Shown piece by piece: positions 11,766 to 23,223 of a DNA stretch of 64,000 nucleotides; positions within the stretch are counted from its first letter, which is position 1, and each line of letters begins with the position of its first letter. Where the stretch lies: positions 33,270,950 through 33,334,949 of the forward strand of contig OX439047.1 in NCBI GenBank assembly GCA_949317995.1, in the 5' to 3' direction. The DNA is from Acholoe squamosa (lineage: Eukaryota; Annelida; Polychaeta; Phyllodocida; Polynoidae). The notes below the pieces were generated by a model. That model saw only the letters and a program-made list of their open reading frames with translations. It did no database searches and was not told where the DNA came from. A program made the translations under genes and the position numbers.

Positions 11766-13555
11766 GGTAGTGCATCATCGTCGCCTTAGTGCAAGAAGGT
11801 TGTTACTGACATTTTGGCAAAAATGAGTTTTCTTCTGTTTTAACATGTATACCGATGCTTATCTATATAGCTACTATGAATGTGCTGGAGCTCTGTCTAT
11901 GATATGTGTGCCTACAGGCCCCAGTGCATTGTTTGTGTTTACACTTTGATCTATAGTAAGCGGAACACTTCTTTTGCCTGTCCTGCAAAACTTGAAGAAT
12001 GCAGTTACAACGTTCTGGCACTAAGGCGATGACATGGTGGTAATCGGCACCGAAACGTCCTGCATGTGTTTCTTATTTGGGCGTTGTTGTATAAGATGGT
12101 ATCATATCGTGGTATTGAGGCAAGCAGCTCTACAGTATGACTATGAGTAAAGTGTAGTCCCCAAATAATTTTGCTTCAAGCAGATTATTTCTTGAATCTA
12201 ATTGATACTTTGAAATTTTGCTGGAGTTTTTCGTGTCATAGAAAGTCATAAAGGCTCCCTTTACATTAAACTATGAGTTTGAATTTTATGAAAGTAATCA
12301 AATCTATTTTTCAAAGACATTATTGAAACTTACTTTATGCTGTATTCTCTCTCTTTTGATAGATGTTATGTTCTGATTCTCAGTCTTTGATTCGACTTGT
12401 GTTGCCCAGATTTAAGTAGCAGCCAAATAAAACCTTGATCTAAATTAGTATTTGTCCAAAGGCCAGCTTACCCAAATTAGGTGACTGGCATCGCCTTGAA
12501 GGGATGCACCTAAAAAACAATTGCTTGGGCACCCAATTGTTACAATAGTTAATGGTGATCACTGACCATCACACTATAAACAAGTGCAGTAGACTAGCTA
12601 AAGTGACTTCAAATAAAGTAGGAGGATCCTTACCTTAAAATTTAATAATAAATTGCTGACATTATTTTTCTTCAGACAGGTCCATTCTTATTCAGGAAGA
12701 AACCTGATCTACATGCATGGATTTGAGCTTCTGGTAGCAATTGGTAAGGTCCAGTAATTTTCAGCAAGTACGCGAAATCAATAGTTCATTAACAAATCAA
12801 TTGCAGAAGCAAACAAATAAATATTTAGGTGTGGACGATAGCAAAAGCTTCAAAGTTGACATTTCATTTCAGAAATTGAGGTCGCTAAACATCCTCAAAG
12901 ATTCTTTGAGTTATTTTGCAATCAGGAAGTTGCCAATGGATATAAAAATTTTCAAACCCGAATCGTAAATTTCAGATCTGTTGTATCAAAAATGAGCATT
13001 AAGTTCTATCAATTCAATGGGAGAATATCTGTATCCAACTCAACCATAACCTTTAATGACTTAAGTTGCAAGATGTTTGACGTAATGATACTATGATAAA
13101 ATATTGCCAATTCGGTAAAATGGTTTACGCTGACTTCGCTGGTTTCTCAAAGACAGTTATTGATACTAATGTGTGCTTTTGGAATTTTACATTGACACTT
13201 TAGTAATATCAAAATCAGACTGGATAGTTACTGCCTTACACTCTAAAACAGATAATTCTGCAGTCAAAACGAGTTGCAGTAACTCTCCCGAATTATAGTC
13301 AAATTATAATTAATTATTACTTATTTCGTCACTGCACAGGTGCTAAGGATAAACATATCAATTGTGATTCTATAAAGACATAAAATTAGCAGATTGACTG
13401 TTTGTTTTTTGTCTAATCTATCTCCGTACTTGTCAACGTCCAATCAACTTCTATAAATTGGCCCAATTCAATTCTATCACTAGAATGATTCACTTCATTT
13501 CCACTATTCCTGCTGTTCACCCTCCCCTCTACACTTCATATATCTCTATATAATA
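11766..13555. other. No gene seen; old repeat copy at about 12820-12930
   Basis: AT-rich spacer of about 1.8 kb. The only structure is the diverged repeat shared with about 520-600. The 75-codon frame at 12741 overlaps that repeat and shows no domain. Confidence 0.35.
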
Positions 13556-13886
13556 CTATTGCGCTCTATATAAAGTCCATTATTCTCTTTTTGAACTCTT
13601 CTCTTGAGGCCGGTCCCAATCCTTGTCCAAAAGTTGCCTGAGATCAATCGCTAATTTTGCAGAGATTCAGTCCTTCTACATTTGTGTACCACCATACTGC
13701 CACCTGGGGCTTGTTGTTGAAACTACACTGGTCCAATGCTTTACAATTAAAGTAGTCCACTGTCCACTTTTACTAGGATCCCTGGTAGATTCAACAATTA
13801 GTTTTTACTGTGTAGTTACACCATTTTCCCGGCCTCAAGAGAAGAGTTCGAAAAGAGAATAAAGGACTTTATATAGAGCGCAATAG
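13556..13886. mobile_element. 331 bp MITE with about 56 bp terminal inverted repeats
   Basis: The left arm begins CTATTGCGCTCTATATAAAG and ends at the GAGGCCGG near 13613. The right arm (about 13829-13886) is its near-perfect inverse. The centre of about 215 bp is non-coding. Arms this long in such a short element are typical of foldback MITEs. No target duplication was established. Confidence 0.75.
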
Positions 13887-14091
13887 TTCTATTGGCCAAT
13901 AAACATTTTGGAAACTCAAAACTCATATTGCTCATATAATCTCATTACATTTAACTTTCCTGTACGTGAGAAAAAGGAATTGCAGAACAAATCTACTTTG
14001 ACTGTATCTAACTAACAATAACTTTTAGCGAGCAACCAGAGCAGGAATTCGGGGGCCTCTTCTAGAGACCTGAAAACCACTATTTAGAGAA

Positions 14092-14194
14092 TAGACAACG
14101 ATCTTCTTCACATCGAGACTGTCTGTTGTTCTATAATGCATCTGAGTGCATTATAGGACAACAGGCAGTCAAGATGTGAAGAAGGAGTTGTCTA
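14092..14194. repeat. 103 bp near-perfect hairpin
   Basis: Arms of about 49 bases (14092-14140 and 14147-14194) pair with few mismatches around a six-base loop. The inner stem reads CTATAATGCA / TGCATTATAG. It could be a minimal foldback element, or transcribed as a long-stem small-RNA precursor. The sequence alone cannot separate these; no second copy is seen in the window. Confidence 0.65.
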
Positions 14195-16537
14195 TTGTCT
14201 TTATAAAACATTGTATATTTCATTCCAACCAATCAAGTACCAAATCAAGGTATTTCTAGACCAATTAAGGGTACCTGACTGGTTTACAACTATGGTGACC
14301 TTGCTCAGCCGTGCACTGTATTCCTATAATGCACTCAAGATCACTTCTATCGTGCCAGCCGTTTTATAAACAGATGTATTTAGAGTACCTGATGTGACAC
14401 GACCTATACATAATGCCATTTCGACTATGTGTTCCAACCAACCATTTTGATTGGGGGATCTTTCTACCTTAAATGAAGTAAATGCAGATTTAGGTTCCTT
14501 TCAGACCCCATGCCCAGCAGCTGCGAGAGCTGGGTTCCGTTTACTGTAACCCTCCCCACTTCTAATGTCAGCCCTCCCACTCTATCAGTATTACATCCCT
14601 TTACTTTACTTTAAAAACTTCCTCAAACAAAATGTACATGTGCTTGGGTGGAGATGGGAGGTAAGGGGTAGAACCAATCATAGTACCCTCATCAAATTTT
14701 CCTACTCGATTTTATAGGTTTCATTTAAATTTCCCCCTGCCTGAACCCTAAGACCAGTCTAAATTACATTACCATAGCAAAACGATCAAGCCATCATGAG
14801 AAACAAGGACAAATCTTATGCGTGACACCTTAAGCCCTTTTCCTTTAAGCACACCATTTTGCATGCCATTTTAAGGAACATTTATTGAGGTCCTATAGGA
14901 GAGTAAAGGAAATATCCCTGCTTCTAGGGTAGCTACTAACAGGGTCACTGGTATTTGAAGGACATTAGGGCTTGCACTGCTCATAAAGTTCCAGCATCCC
15001 TGCCATTTTGATCACCATCAATATTCATCAAGGGGTCCTTACTCGAGATCTTACCTGACAGTTTTGTCACGTGAGTGATAAGAATGGATGACAAGACTGG
15101 AAGTGGTCGGTTTAGGGCAGCGAGTGGAAGAGCTCCAGAGTGTGATGTGTATTGATGGGAGGAGTGTCCATGGGCTTTCAAGTTTCAGTGCTTTCAGAAA
15201 TTGAGGAAAATTTCATGACAACTTATGAATCCTTGATGTAATAAACTCCATTGATGAAGCTTCATTGAATCTGTTATTCTGTTTTGCCTCAGTTCATTGT
15301 GTGATCAGCGCATATTCAATATTTTAGCCAAGTTAATTAGGAGTATTGTTCTGCAGGCTCTTTGCTTGTCTGAATAGGAAGCAAGTAAGTCGTGCTTTAT
15401 TACTTAAGTTCTCTAGACTAATTAAGATATTGTCTTAAAGTTTCAAAGTCTATTAACTTTCCAGCAATGATTAGCTTTTAAAGTGGAGTGGATAATGCGT
15501 ATCAGTTCTTTATGCAATCAGGTCTCCTAGTGTTAGGGGGTCCATTTAATGGAGGACACCATCAGTTGTGCCCTTTATTCGATCTTTTTCCTGTTCTGAC
15601 CATTAATCTGTAGTGTTTGTAAAGCCTTCAGTAGCATGCAAGAATAGACATTTTTTATTGAGAACCAACAAAATAGGATATCAAAATTCCAAAAGAAAAC
15701 GAGCAGAAAGTTTACGCCTCAGCTTTATCCTAGCCCATAATAATGGGTACAAAATGTTGAAATTACTAGCATTTTCCCTCAGCCTCCGTTGAGTTGGTGT
15801 GCAATCCCAGCCATAATGAAACTCGACACATTGAATCTTTCCCATGTTCTGACGTGAATCAATAGTTGTTTTAACGTCCACTGAAATGTGCAACTTTATG
15901 TGTCCGGTGTCTGCACTGTTTTGACAGGCAGCTCACGTGATATGGTGAAGTTTCCTTCTTTTTCTTCTACAAGGAGGGTCTTGCCAAAACGGAAACTTAA
16001 ACCAAGAAAGAAAACGTGCACGTTTTTGTCTTGCTAAATAATTGTTTGGATAATCGTTTAGAGAAAACGTGCCCGTTTTTTTCTTCTCAAAATGAGTTTT
16101 CATATATTCTGCCTCAGTTATATGTCAATACTATGAAAAATAATTTAGGCTATGCACGTTTTCCTTAGCACTATCTGAAAACCTTTGCAGAGGTTCATCC
16201 TCGTTATCTCTTGGCAAAGCCCTCCATAACAAAAGGTGCACCACACTCTCAAAACATAAATATTCTCTCCTATCAACAACGTAAATATTTTGAGACATTT
16301 ATCAGATTTTACCAATGGTTTCTTCTTTATTGATAAAAATGAGCTCGCATATGGGGTGATTTAGTGAAGGATGTTCACCAGCCTGAGAACAAATGAAATC
16401 ACAAACTCAATATTATTCAACAACACTTTATTTTATTGAAAGCCCTGTATCTTGGCTTGTTAGAAAGGTTGATTCAAGTCACTAACTCCAAATGTGTCAG
16501 TTTTTATAGCCTGTGGTGTAAAACCATAATTATCTAC
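14195..16537. other. No gene seen
   Basis: About 2.3 kb without supportable coding. The word GAAAACGTGC(A/C)CGTTTTT appears twice near 16013 and 16065 and once inverted, in part, near 16145. None of the 60-70 codon frames has a recognisable domain. Confidence 0.4.
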
Positions 16538-18675
16538 CCTCACATACATAACGTTTTTAAACAAACAGTAATAAAAGCTGTTAAATATCATCCTATGTAC
16601 ATCAGATTTCATGTCCAAAATGTTGCAATACATGCCTTAAGGTGTAGCAAAAATGAAATCCCTGCACCAAGAACTTTTTATTACACCTCATCGCTAAATA
16701 TGGAGTTCAGTGAAAGTTTTGAATATGTAGCATAGCATTCTTAACTTTTCCCTCATACATTTCAAAATAACTAGATATTTATGAAAAACATTCTATATTA
16801 TCTAGAGTGTCCCTACTTTTAAAAAGATGTCACTCTTTTCCAACAATACATATACATTTTGGTCCAGATCTGCAAAGGTACTTCTGAATACCAAAGGAAA
16901 AAAAAGTTGCGTAAGTGAGGATTTGGATAGAGCAATACTTTTAAACATCACAGATTATCTGCATCACTTTTTCTTGTACAGGACAAATGCATATCTTAAC
17001 ACATTAGACTATTATGGGTCATTTCCATCTCACTCTGAGCGCATGCCATCCTCATTGGGCAGCCTGTCCTCTTCAGAGTCTTGCAGACTGGAAAAGATTG
17101 AATATAATTGTTAAAAAACTAAGGTGAGTAATATCAAGCAATTATGCTCTAATATTTACAGTTTCTCAATGGGGGATGAGAAGTTAGTAGGAACAAAAAA
17201 TTGTTTATGGATAGAATGCCACAAATATCAATACTGACTGGCAGTGCAGCCTTACCCTAGAATATAACAACCATAAAAAAAATGAAAAGAAATACAGGAT
17301 TGCTACATGCACTATTATTTTAGTTTGGGGAACCATATGTGCATCTGATGGTGAATTATGTGTAGTCTGGGTGGGTCTGAAGTACACATTGTAACCAAAA
17401 TGAACAAAACCTCACATAAGTAGGGTTTTTGAATTTGTGGGAAACTTGCAGAAATGAAAATGGTAAGTGCCTTAATTCTATCCAGGATATTAGATAGGGA
17501 CACTTTTATAAGATTATCAACCAATTTATTTGAAAAATTCTATTTGGAGTTGTCTGGTGCAACACATATAGTAAACACCTCACATCCGTAACGAAATGCT
17601 GAGGAAGGGAGGGGAAGGAATACTGCTGGCAAAGTACATACCAAAAGAGAGGTTATATGTACTGAAATGATTGATTGTAGGTCTAGGAGTACATAAACAA
17701 TGGTAAGAGCAGGTAATCTCGCAAAATAATGCACTTTTGGGGTGTGGGAGGTGAAAATTATGAAAAATAATCAACACTTCTCACCCCAGACAGACTGGGG
17801 TGTCATTTCAAAATATCCAAACTGGACCTAATGAGCCCTAGCAGTAAAGGTAGTCCCTAATTTCAACAAATAATAATGATTTGGGGATAAATATACAGGA
17901 GTAGCTCAGGAAGGGCAATTTCCATTCCCCAGTGAAAACGTTACTTATGTGAGGAAAATAAAGCCTTAAAGAGTATGGGGCTTCCTGGCCAAATTAAATG
18001 GCATTACCAAGCTGCTATGGCCAGTCTATGGCTTGGGACTTTCAATAAGAGGGAAATATAACCCAAATTAATCATTTCAATGCAATCTAAGACAATTGCA
18101 GGCCATCACATATATAACACACACTATTTCATGAGAATTTGCTTGAAATTCCTTATCTTTTTGAGAAATTTCAGTGTAAATGGAGCTGCAAAATCACAGT
18201 AGACTGTGAGCTTAGCTAATTTGAGATCTCTGAGTGACTTTCAGTGGTCGGTCATTTCTGCCAGGACAACCAGAAACATTTCCTTTCTCCTCCACATATT
18301 TTCGTTGCGTATGTGAGGATTTCCACACCGATACCAAAAGACCCCCTCTGTGGCCTCACTATGCAGACTTGAGCCATGATTTTTGTTTCAATCATTCAAT
18401 TCATATACATACTACACTAGAATAGACTAGAAATAAAGAATCATTTATTTAGATAGCCTATAGACATCTAAAAGTGTACCTCACATACATAACGTTTTGG
18501 GGAGTTGAAATTTTGGTTTATGAGACCTAGATCTTATCTGTAGCATACCAGCACTTTCATTTATTTACCATTAAAACCCCCCTATGAACCCTATTCAAAA
18601 CAGGTAATAAGAACAGTGAGGTTACTTTTTTAGCATGGAAGTTAAAGGTGTAAAAGAAGTGTTACGTATGTGAGG
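16538..18675. repeat. Array of eight CCTCACATACGTAACG motifs in both orientations
   Basis: Copies start at 16538(+), 16906(-), 17410(+), 17578(+), 17939(-), 18303(-), 18479(+) and 18661(-). Between them the sequence looks unique and AT-rich. The spacings are 368, 504, 168, 361, 364, 176 and 182, mostly near one or two times 180 bp. The core TACGTAA resembles a bZIP-type site, which is only an analogy. The array may be the remnant of a tandem repeat, the subterminal sites of a transposon, or a regulatory array. No gene is supported inside. Confidence 0.65.
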
Positions 18676-21600
18676 AAGCTCACAGTTAGATATTATAACA
18701 CATGTGTGAAAGACAGTTGAGGAAGGGACATGGCCAAAGTATTTTTAATAGATAGCTATGACCTCTCACCAAAGGCAAAATAGGTTTATCACACTCTAAT
18801 ACTGCCTAGCTTAACAATAGATAGGTGAGAATGATGGAAAATTGGACAAAAAAGGGCATTTGTGGTGTATTGTCCAACTTCGAGCCTCCATAACTTGTCA
18901 AATTATAGGCCGATATACATAAATTTGCCCTCTACTTAAAGCTCAAGATGTCTTCTAACAGATGTGACTAAAATAATGAATAATAGTGGTCTACATTTTA
19001 TTACTGTAGCTCCTCAAAGCTAAAATCCTCCCAAGATAGGCCCAAACATTGCTCAGTGGATCTGCCCATGCATATTTATAAGTTATGGTCTAATTCTAAA
19101 GCCAACATAGTGTTGGAGATCGGCATATCTACCATCTAGATATTCTTTTCCATATAGGAAAATAAAATCGACAGAAAGGTTTTTATAAGGATAAGTGTAC
19201 ACGTATATAAATCCCCTGAATAATATAAATGAGACCTTCTACCTAATCATTATGCTACACAGTCGGTCAATAATGTCCATAGACACCCTTACTAAGCGCC
19301 AACACTGGACGTTACACTCTCCTTTTCCAGTTTCTCCCTCTACTCCTAAAGCAGCAATAAGATGCATAGTGTCAGTTCCTGTAGGGCATAATGGCTGCAG
19401 CTTGACAGCCTTTCTGCTGGCGGCCCTGTCACTTTCAGATGTAAATTAACGATGACTTGCTGTGGTCAACTTGTTCCGATTTGGAGCACGACCTGCTTCC
19501 ATGAATTATGTATCCGAGGGCCTAATTTCTGTCAGTTCAACTTATGGGTAGGGCAAAAGTGGATTACTGCAGGCCCATTGGCCTTAGCGGTTTTCAGTTA
19601 AAGGCTACGTTGGAGGGCAAAGGAAGCAAATGCACTGGGGCTGCATAGAGGAATAGTACAGCATCGTATTGAGCACTAGTTGCAAAACCTACCTCAACGG
19701 TTTAGATGAATGAAGTCTATGACACTGCATTTATAAACCAAAATTATTGCTTGAATTTACTTTTGAGACGCTAAGATTATCAGCTATAGATTATCTGTAG
19801 GTAAGATTGGCATTATGATAAAAAGTGCTTACATACCAAGGATTTATCAGTTCTTTCTAAATAGCTCCCAAGATATCTGATATAACTTCTCTTTCGATTC
19901 ACTCTTCAAATCAGGGTGTTCATTTCCCTCATTTAATGTGTTGCTGAATAAGAGTACTGATGATGAACTACTACAAAATGTCCCTCATTGTCAATTGAAC
20001 AACTTCACACATTGAGTACCTGGGGGCACCAGCACAGCACGGCATTTAATTGTATCTGGATGCTTGTAGGGACAATCGCCGCCTGACGCCATCATTATCT
20101 CTCAGCTGATGACAATGTGTGCTAAGTGCGTAAGTGGTGTGGTTCTCCATATTTCTTAGTTCCACAGGGGCTTATTTCGATATAACTAAAGATCGGAATT
20201 TTCACTGTCAATTTAGTTATCTTACAAAGAAGTATGCTCTTGCCAGAGAGTCTTTCCCTATATATTGCACATAAGATGTGGTAGAGTAGTCATTATGTCA
20301 CACGCCATTATGCCTTACATACAAGCTTTCACACCTTAATGATTTATATACTTACCATGTATGGATATTTTTACATTTTTCCGCTGCAAAGAACCGACTG
20401 CTTTCACACCTTTAAGCTGTGAAAGCTTGGTTCAGCCAACCAGCATCCATGTAGCATTATTTACCTGCCAGTCACCATGGATACACTGACTTCCAGTGGT
20501 GCCCCAGGGTTGGGATATAAACCCTGGTGCAGCCATCGGAGATCACCCCTCTCAAGACTCAGTACTTGGTGCTCTGTGCAGGTGACCTCTTATTATGCAT
20601 TTTTAATGTACAATAAATCACCATGTAACCTTCAACATATACTCCATCTCCGACTTCATTATTAGTAGTAGGTGGCACTTCCATGCCCACAATTAGAGTA
20701 GGTACTAATGTATATAGGGCATCATGATCCACATTATATTGAATTCCTCGACAAGTTGTGGCCTATGTTGTCGTCAGGGATATTGCAACAATCCCCAGAT
20801 TATGAACACAAGGTATTCATGAGTGAGGAGTTGCAACACTGCAGTCAGTAAGGCAGGCAGGCTTGTGGTGTTGAGAGGCAGTGGGGTGGATATTTCCTTT
20901 TGCGCCTCTCCCCTTTTTATTATCTTCCCTCCAATGTCATTATCTCACATTGCCTGGGGCGACACCAGTGGGATGCGGTAGGCAGGGGTACTACAAGCAG
21001 GACTTGATTTAGGCCCGGCTTGTGGACAAGGAGGCATAATTCACTGCCCAGTTTTAATATCGGTACCGTTCCAGGGTCCCTCCCTGATCTCCCTGGGTAT
21101 TAATTTCTACAATAAAGATCCCATACGTTCTCTCTGTTAACGCCTCCTTTCATCACATAGGCGCAATGGAGCTCCGCCCCAGGGGTCCGTGCATACATGA
21201 TTGGCTATTCATCACAGCATGTAGACAACATTGGGAGTCTATTTTTTCCATGCAGTGTTAGGCTCTAACATAAACTGCCATATGTGTGCCTCAAATTTTG
21301 TAGTAATTTTATCAAACTGTGCTTAAAACTCACTAGTTATGGAGAAGGAAAACAATGGTTCTTGAATTTCTGAGTTCCTACATGATTCTGTGTAGGGTAC
21401 ATGCGTGCTTGGTAAAGGGAGGGAATCTCTTCCTTCCTATATGGGCCCTGAAAAACACAACCTTTATACCTTGAATGTTTATGTCTAAACCATTGTGATT
21501 TATCGCCTAGTTAATACGCCATAACTCATGTGTTATTGATACGTCAATTATACCCATAAGTGATGAGATCCACGCGCAGTGCCATGAATCAAAAGTTAAC

Positions 21601-22380
21601 CAGAAAGGCTCGGCTCCGATAACGATTTCTGATTTATAACTAAGCTACCTTTTTAATGGCCATCCCAGCTAAGATCTACTCAGCTACTACAGTCAGAGGG
21701 GTGCTGCAGTGTCCTAGGAAATGTGCAGGAGAATTAGGGAATTGATTCATTCTATGATATGTAGTTTTCTTAATGTGGCACTGATAATAAGGTATTTTTG
21801 AACAGAAAACCATGCATACACTCGATAGAGGTGACCCTTATAAATATGTTTTCTATCTAAATCATTCTGAATATTTAAGAGCAACATTATATTATACTGA
21901 CATTACTCAATACACATTTCTCAGCATCCGTTTCTCCGCCTCTGCCTTTATTGACCCTGGAAGCACCGACCTATCCCTCAGTGAACCGAGGGATCTTCAC
22001 CTCCCCACCCAACCCCTCCCACTCCAACACCCTTGCATGTACCCTTACCCTAATTTCCATTCAAGCAGACTGGACCCCAGGCGGCTATTCAGCGAACCAA
22101 TTTGGTGAGGTCGGGTCTTGCAGGACATGTCCTCAACTCCTACCACCCCAATGGATCCATACCTCCTGATAACCTCTCCCCTTGTCTAACGCCCTCTCCT
22201 TCCCCCCTTCTTTCTTCAACCCCCCCTCCCCCTTCCAGCAGGCATTGCCATCACCCCTCCCCCTTTCTTTTGCTCTCCCCTCCTCTCGTCCCCTGCCAAT
22301 TCCATCTCCCAACTCTCTTTTCTTCAGTCCTATGATGATTTACATTTGGAGTTGATCTTTAAGAGGTCCATAGTGAGCAC
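18676..22380. other. No gene seen
   Basis: About 3.7 kb of intergenic sequence. At 20391-20435 there is a short inverted repeat around GCTTTCACACCTTTAAGCTG / TGTGAAAGC. Pyrimidine-rich stretches at about 22175-22330 give open frames that I regard as compositional. Confidence 0.4.
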
Positions 22381-22387
22381 TAAATCT

Positions 22388-22450
22388 AGAAAGAGAGAGA
22401 GAGAAAGAGAGATATTTGCATAGGGAAAGAGAGAGAGAGAGGGGGGGGGG
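22388..22450. repeat. GA-rich simple repeat with poly-G
   Basis: Two (GA)n stretches separated by a short spacer and ending in a run of about ten G. Confidence 0.85.
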
Positions 22451-22510
22451 CTTGGTGGACAGGGATTAGGCTAAGGCACAGTGCGTGCAGGTATAGAGGG
22501 CTTGACATGA

Positions 22511-23223
22511 CAGGAGGGTGTTGCTCCTATGGGAAAACGTAGTTCTGGCTAAAAAGTGCCTTTTTCTGCAAAACTGGCTTTCCATGTAGTGATAACTTTT
22601 CACTTGTGTTGCTCACAAGTGGTCATGCTAGTACAGTGCTAGTAAGGGTGATTTGAGTAGCTACCTAGTCGGGAGAAGTCAGTCAGTATAGTTTATAGAC
22701 AGAGGTTCAAGAGAATTGCTCCAAACTGAGTGTTTCTTCATGAGTTAGCCTCGAATCAGGATCCACGAGGCGAAGCCGAGTGGAATCCTGCTTCGAGGCT
22801 AACGCATGAAGAAATATTCAGTTTGGAGTAATTTGAGTGGATCTCTATTCATTTCATGTTATTTGTTATGAAATACCCCCTAAAATTACTTTCTGATAAT
22901 GGGTTTGAGGCTATATTGATGACGTCATAGTGGGGAATGGGGCCGTGAAGAATGGGATCTAGTTTCTTCATGCCCTACTGGGGAATTGTTTTGCCTATGC
23001 TTTACTATAGGAACTGCCATTCTTGAGCAACATGAAATAAAGTATAGAGTATGTGACACGAGTAGGTACCTGATAGTGCAGCTCTCTCTAGTTTAAACAA
23101 GGCAGGTGACTTTTCAGACTAATGTGGTGAGTGCAAGTTGAATGGTGAAGCAGAGACGTGACTTGTTTTGAAAAGAGGGTACATACTGACAGCTCTATTT
23201 ACCATCAGAGCAACACCCTCCTG
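22511..23223. mobile_element. MITE with CAGGAGGGTGTTGCTCC ends, copy 2, split by an insertion
   Basis: Same family as 9320-9696. Compared with that copy it is longer by about 336 bp because unrelated sequence lies between its left part (ending about 22700) and right part (resuming about 23035). The ends CAGGAGGGTGTTGCTCC are perfect inverted repeats here. No coding frame. Confidence 0.75.
22701..23035. mobile_element. About 335 bp insertion with a strong internal hairpin
   Basis: This sequence interrupts the MITE at 22511-23223. Its left part folds: 22715-22755 (from ATTGCTCCAAACTGA to GCCTCGAA) pairs with 22792-22832, and CAGGATCCAC pairs with GTGGAATCCTG inside. The right part is AT-rich and unstructured. 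It looks like a second small mobile element. Exact borders are uncertain. Confidence 0.5.
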
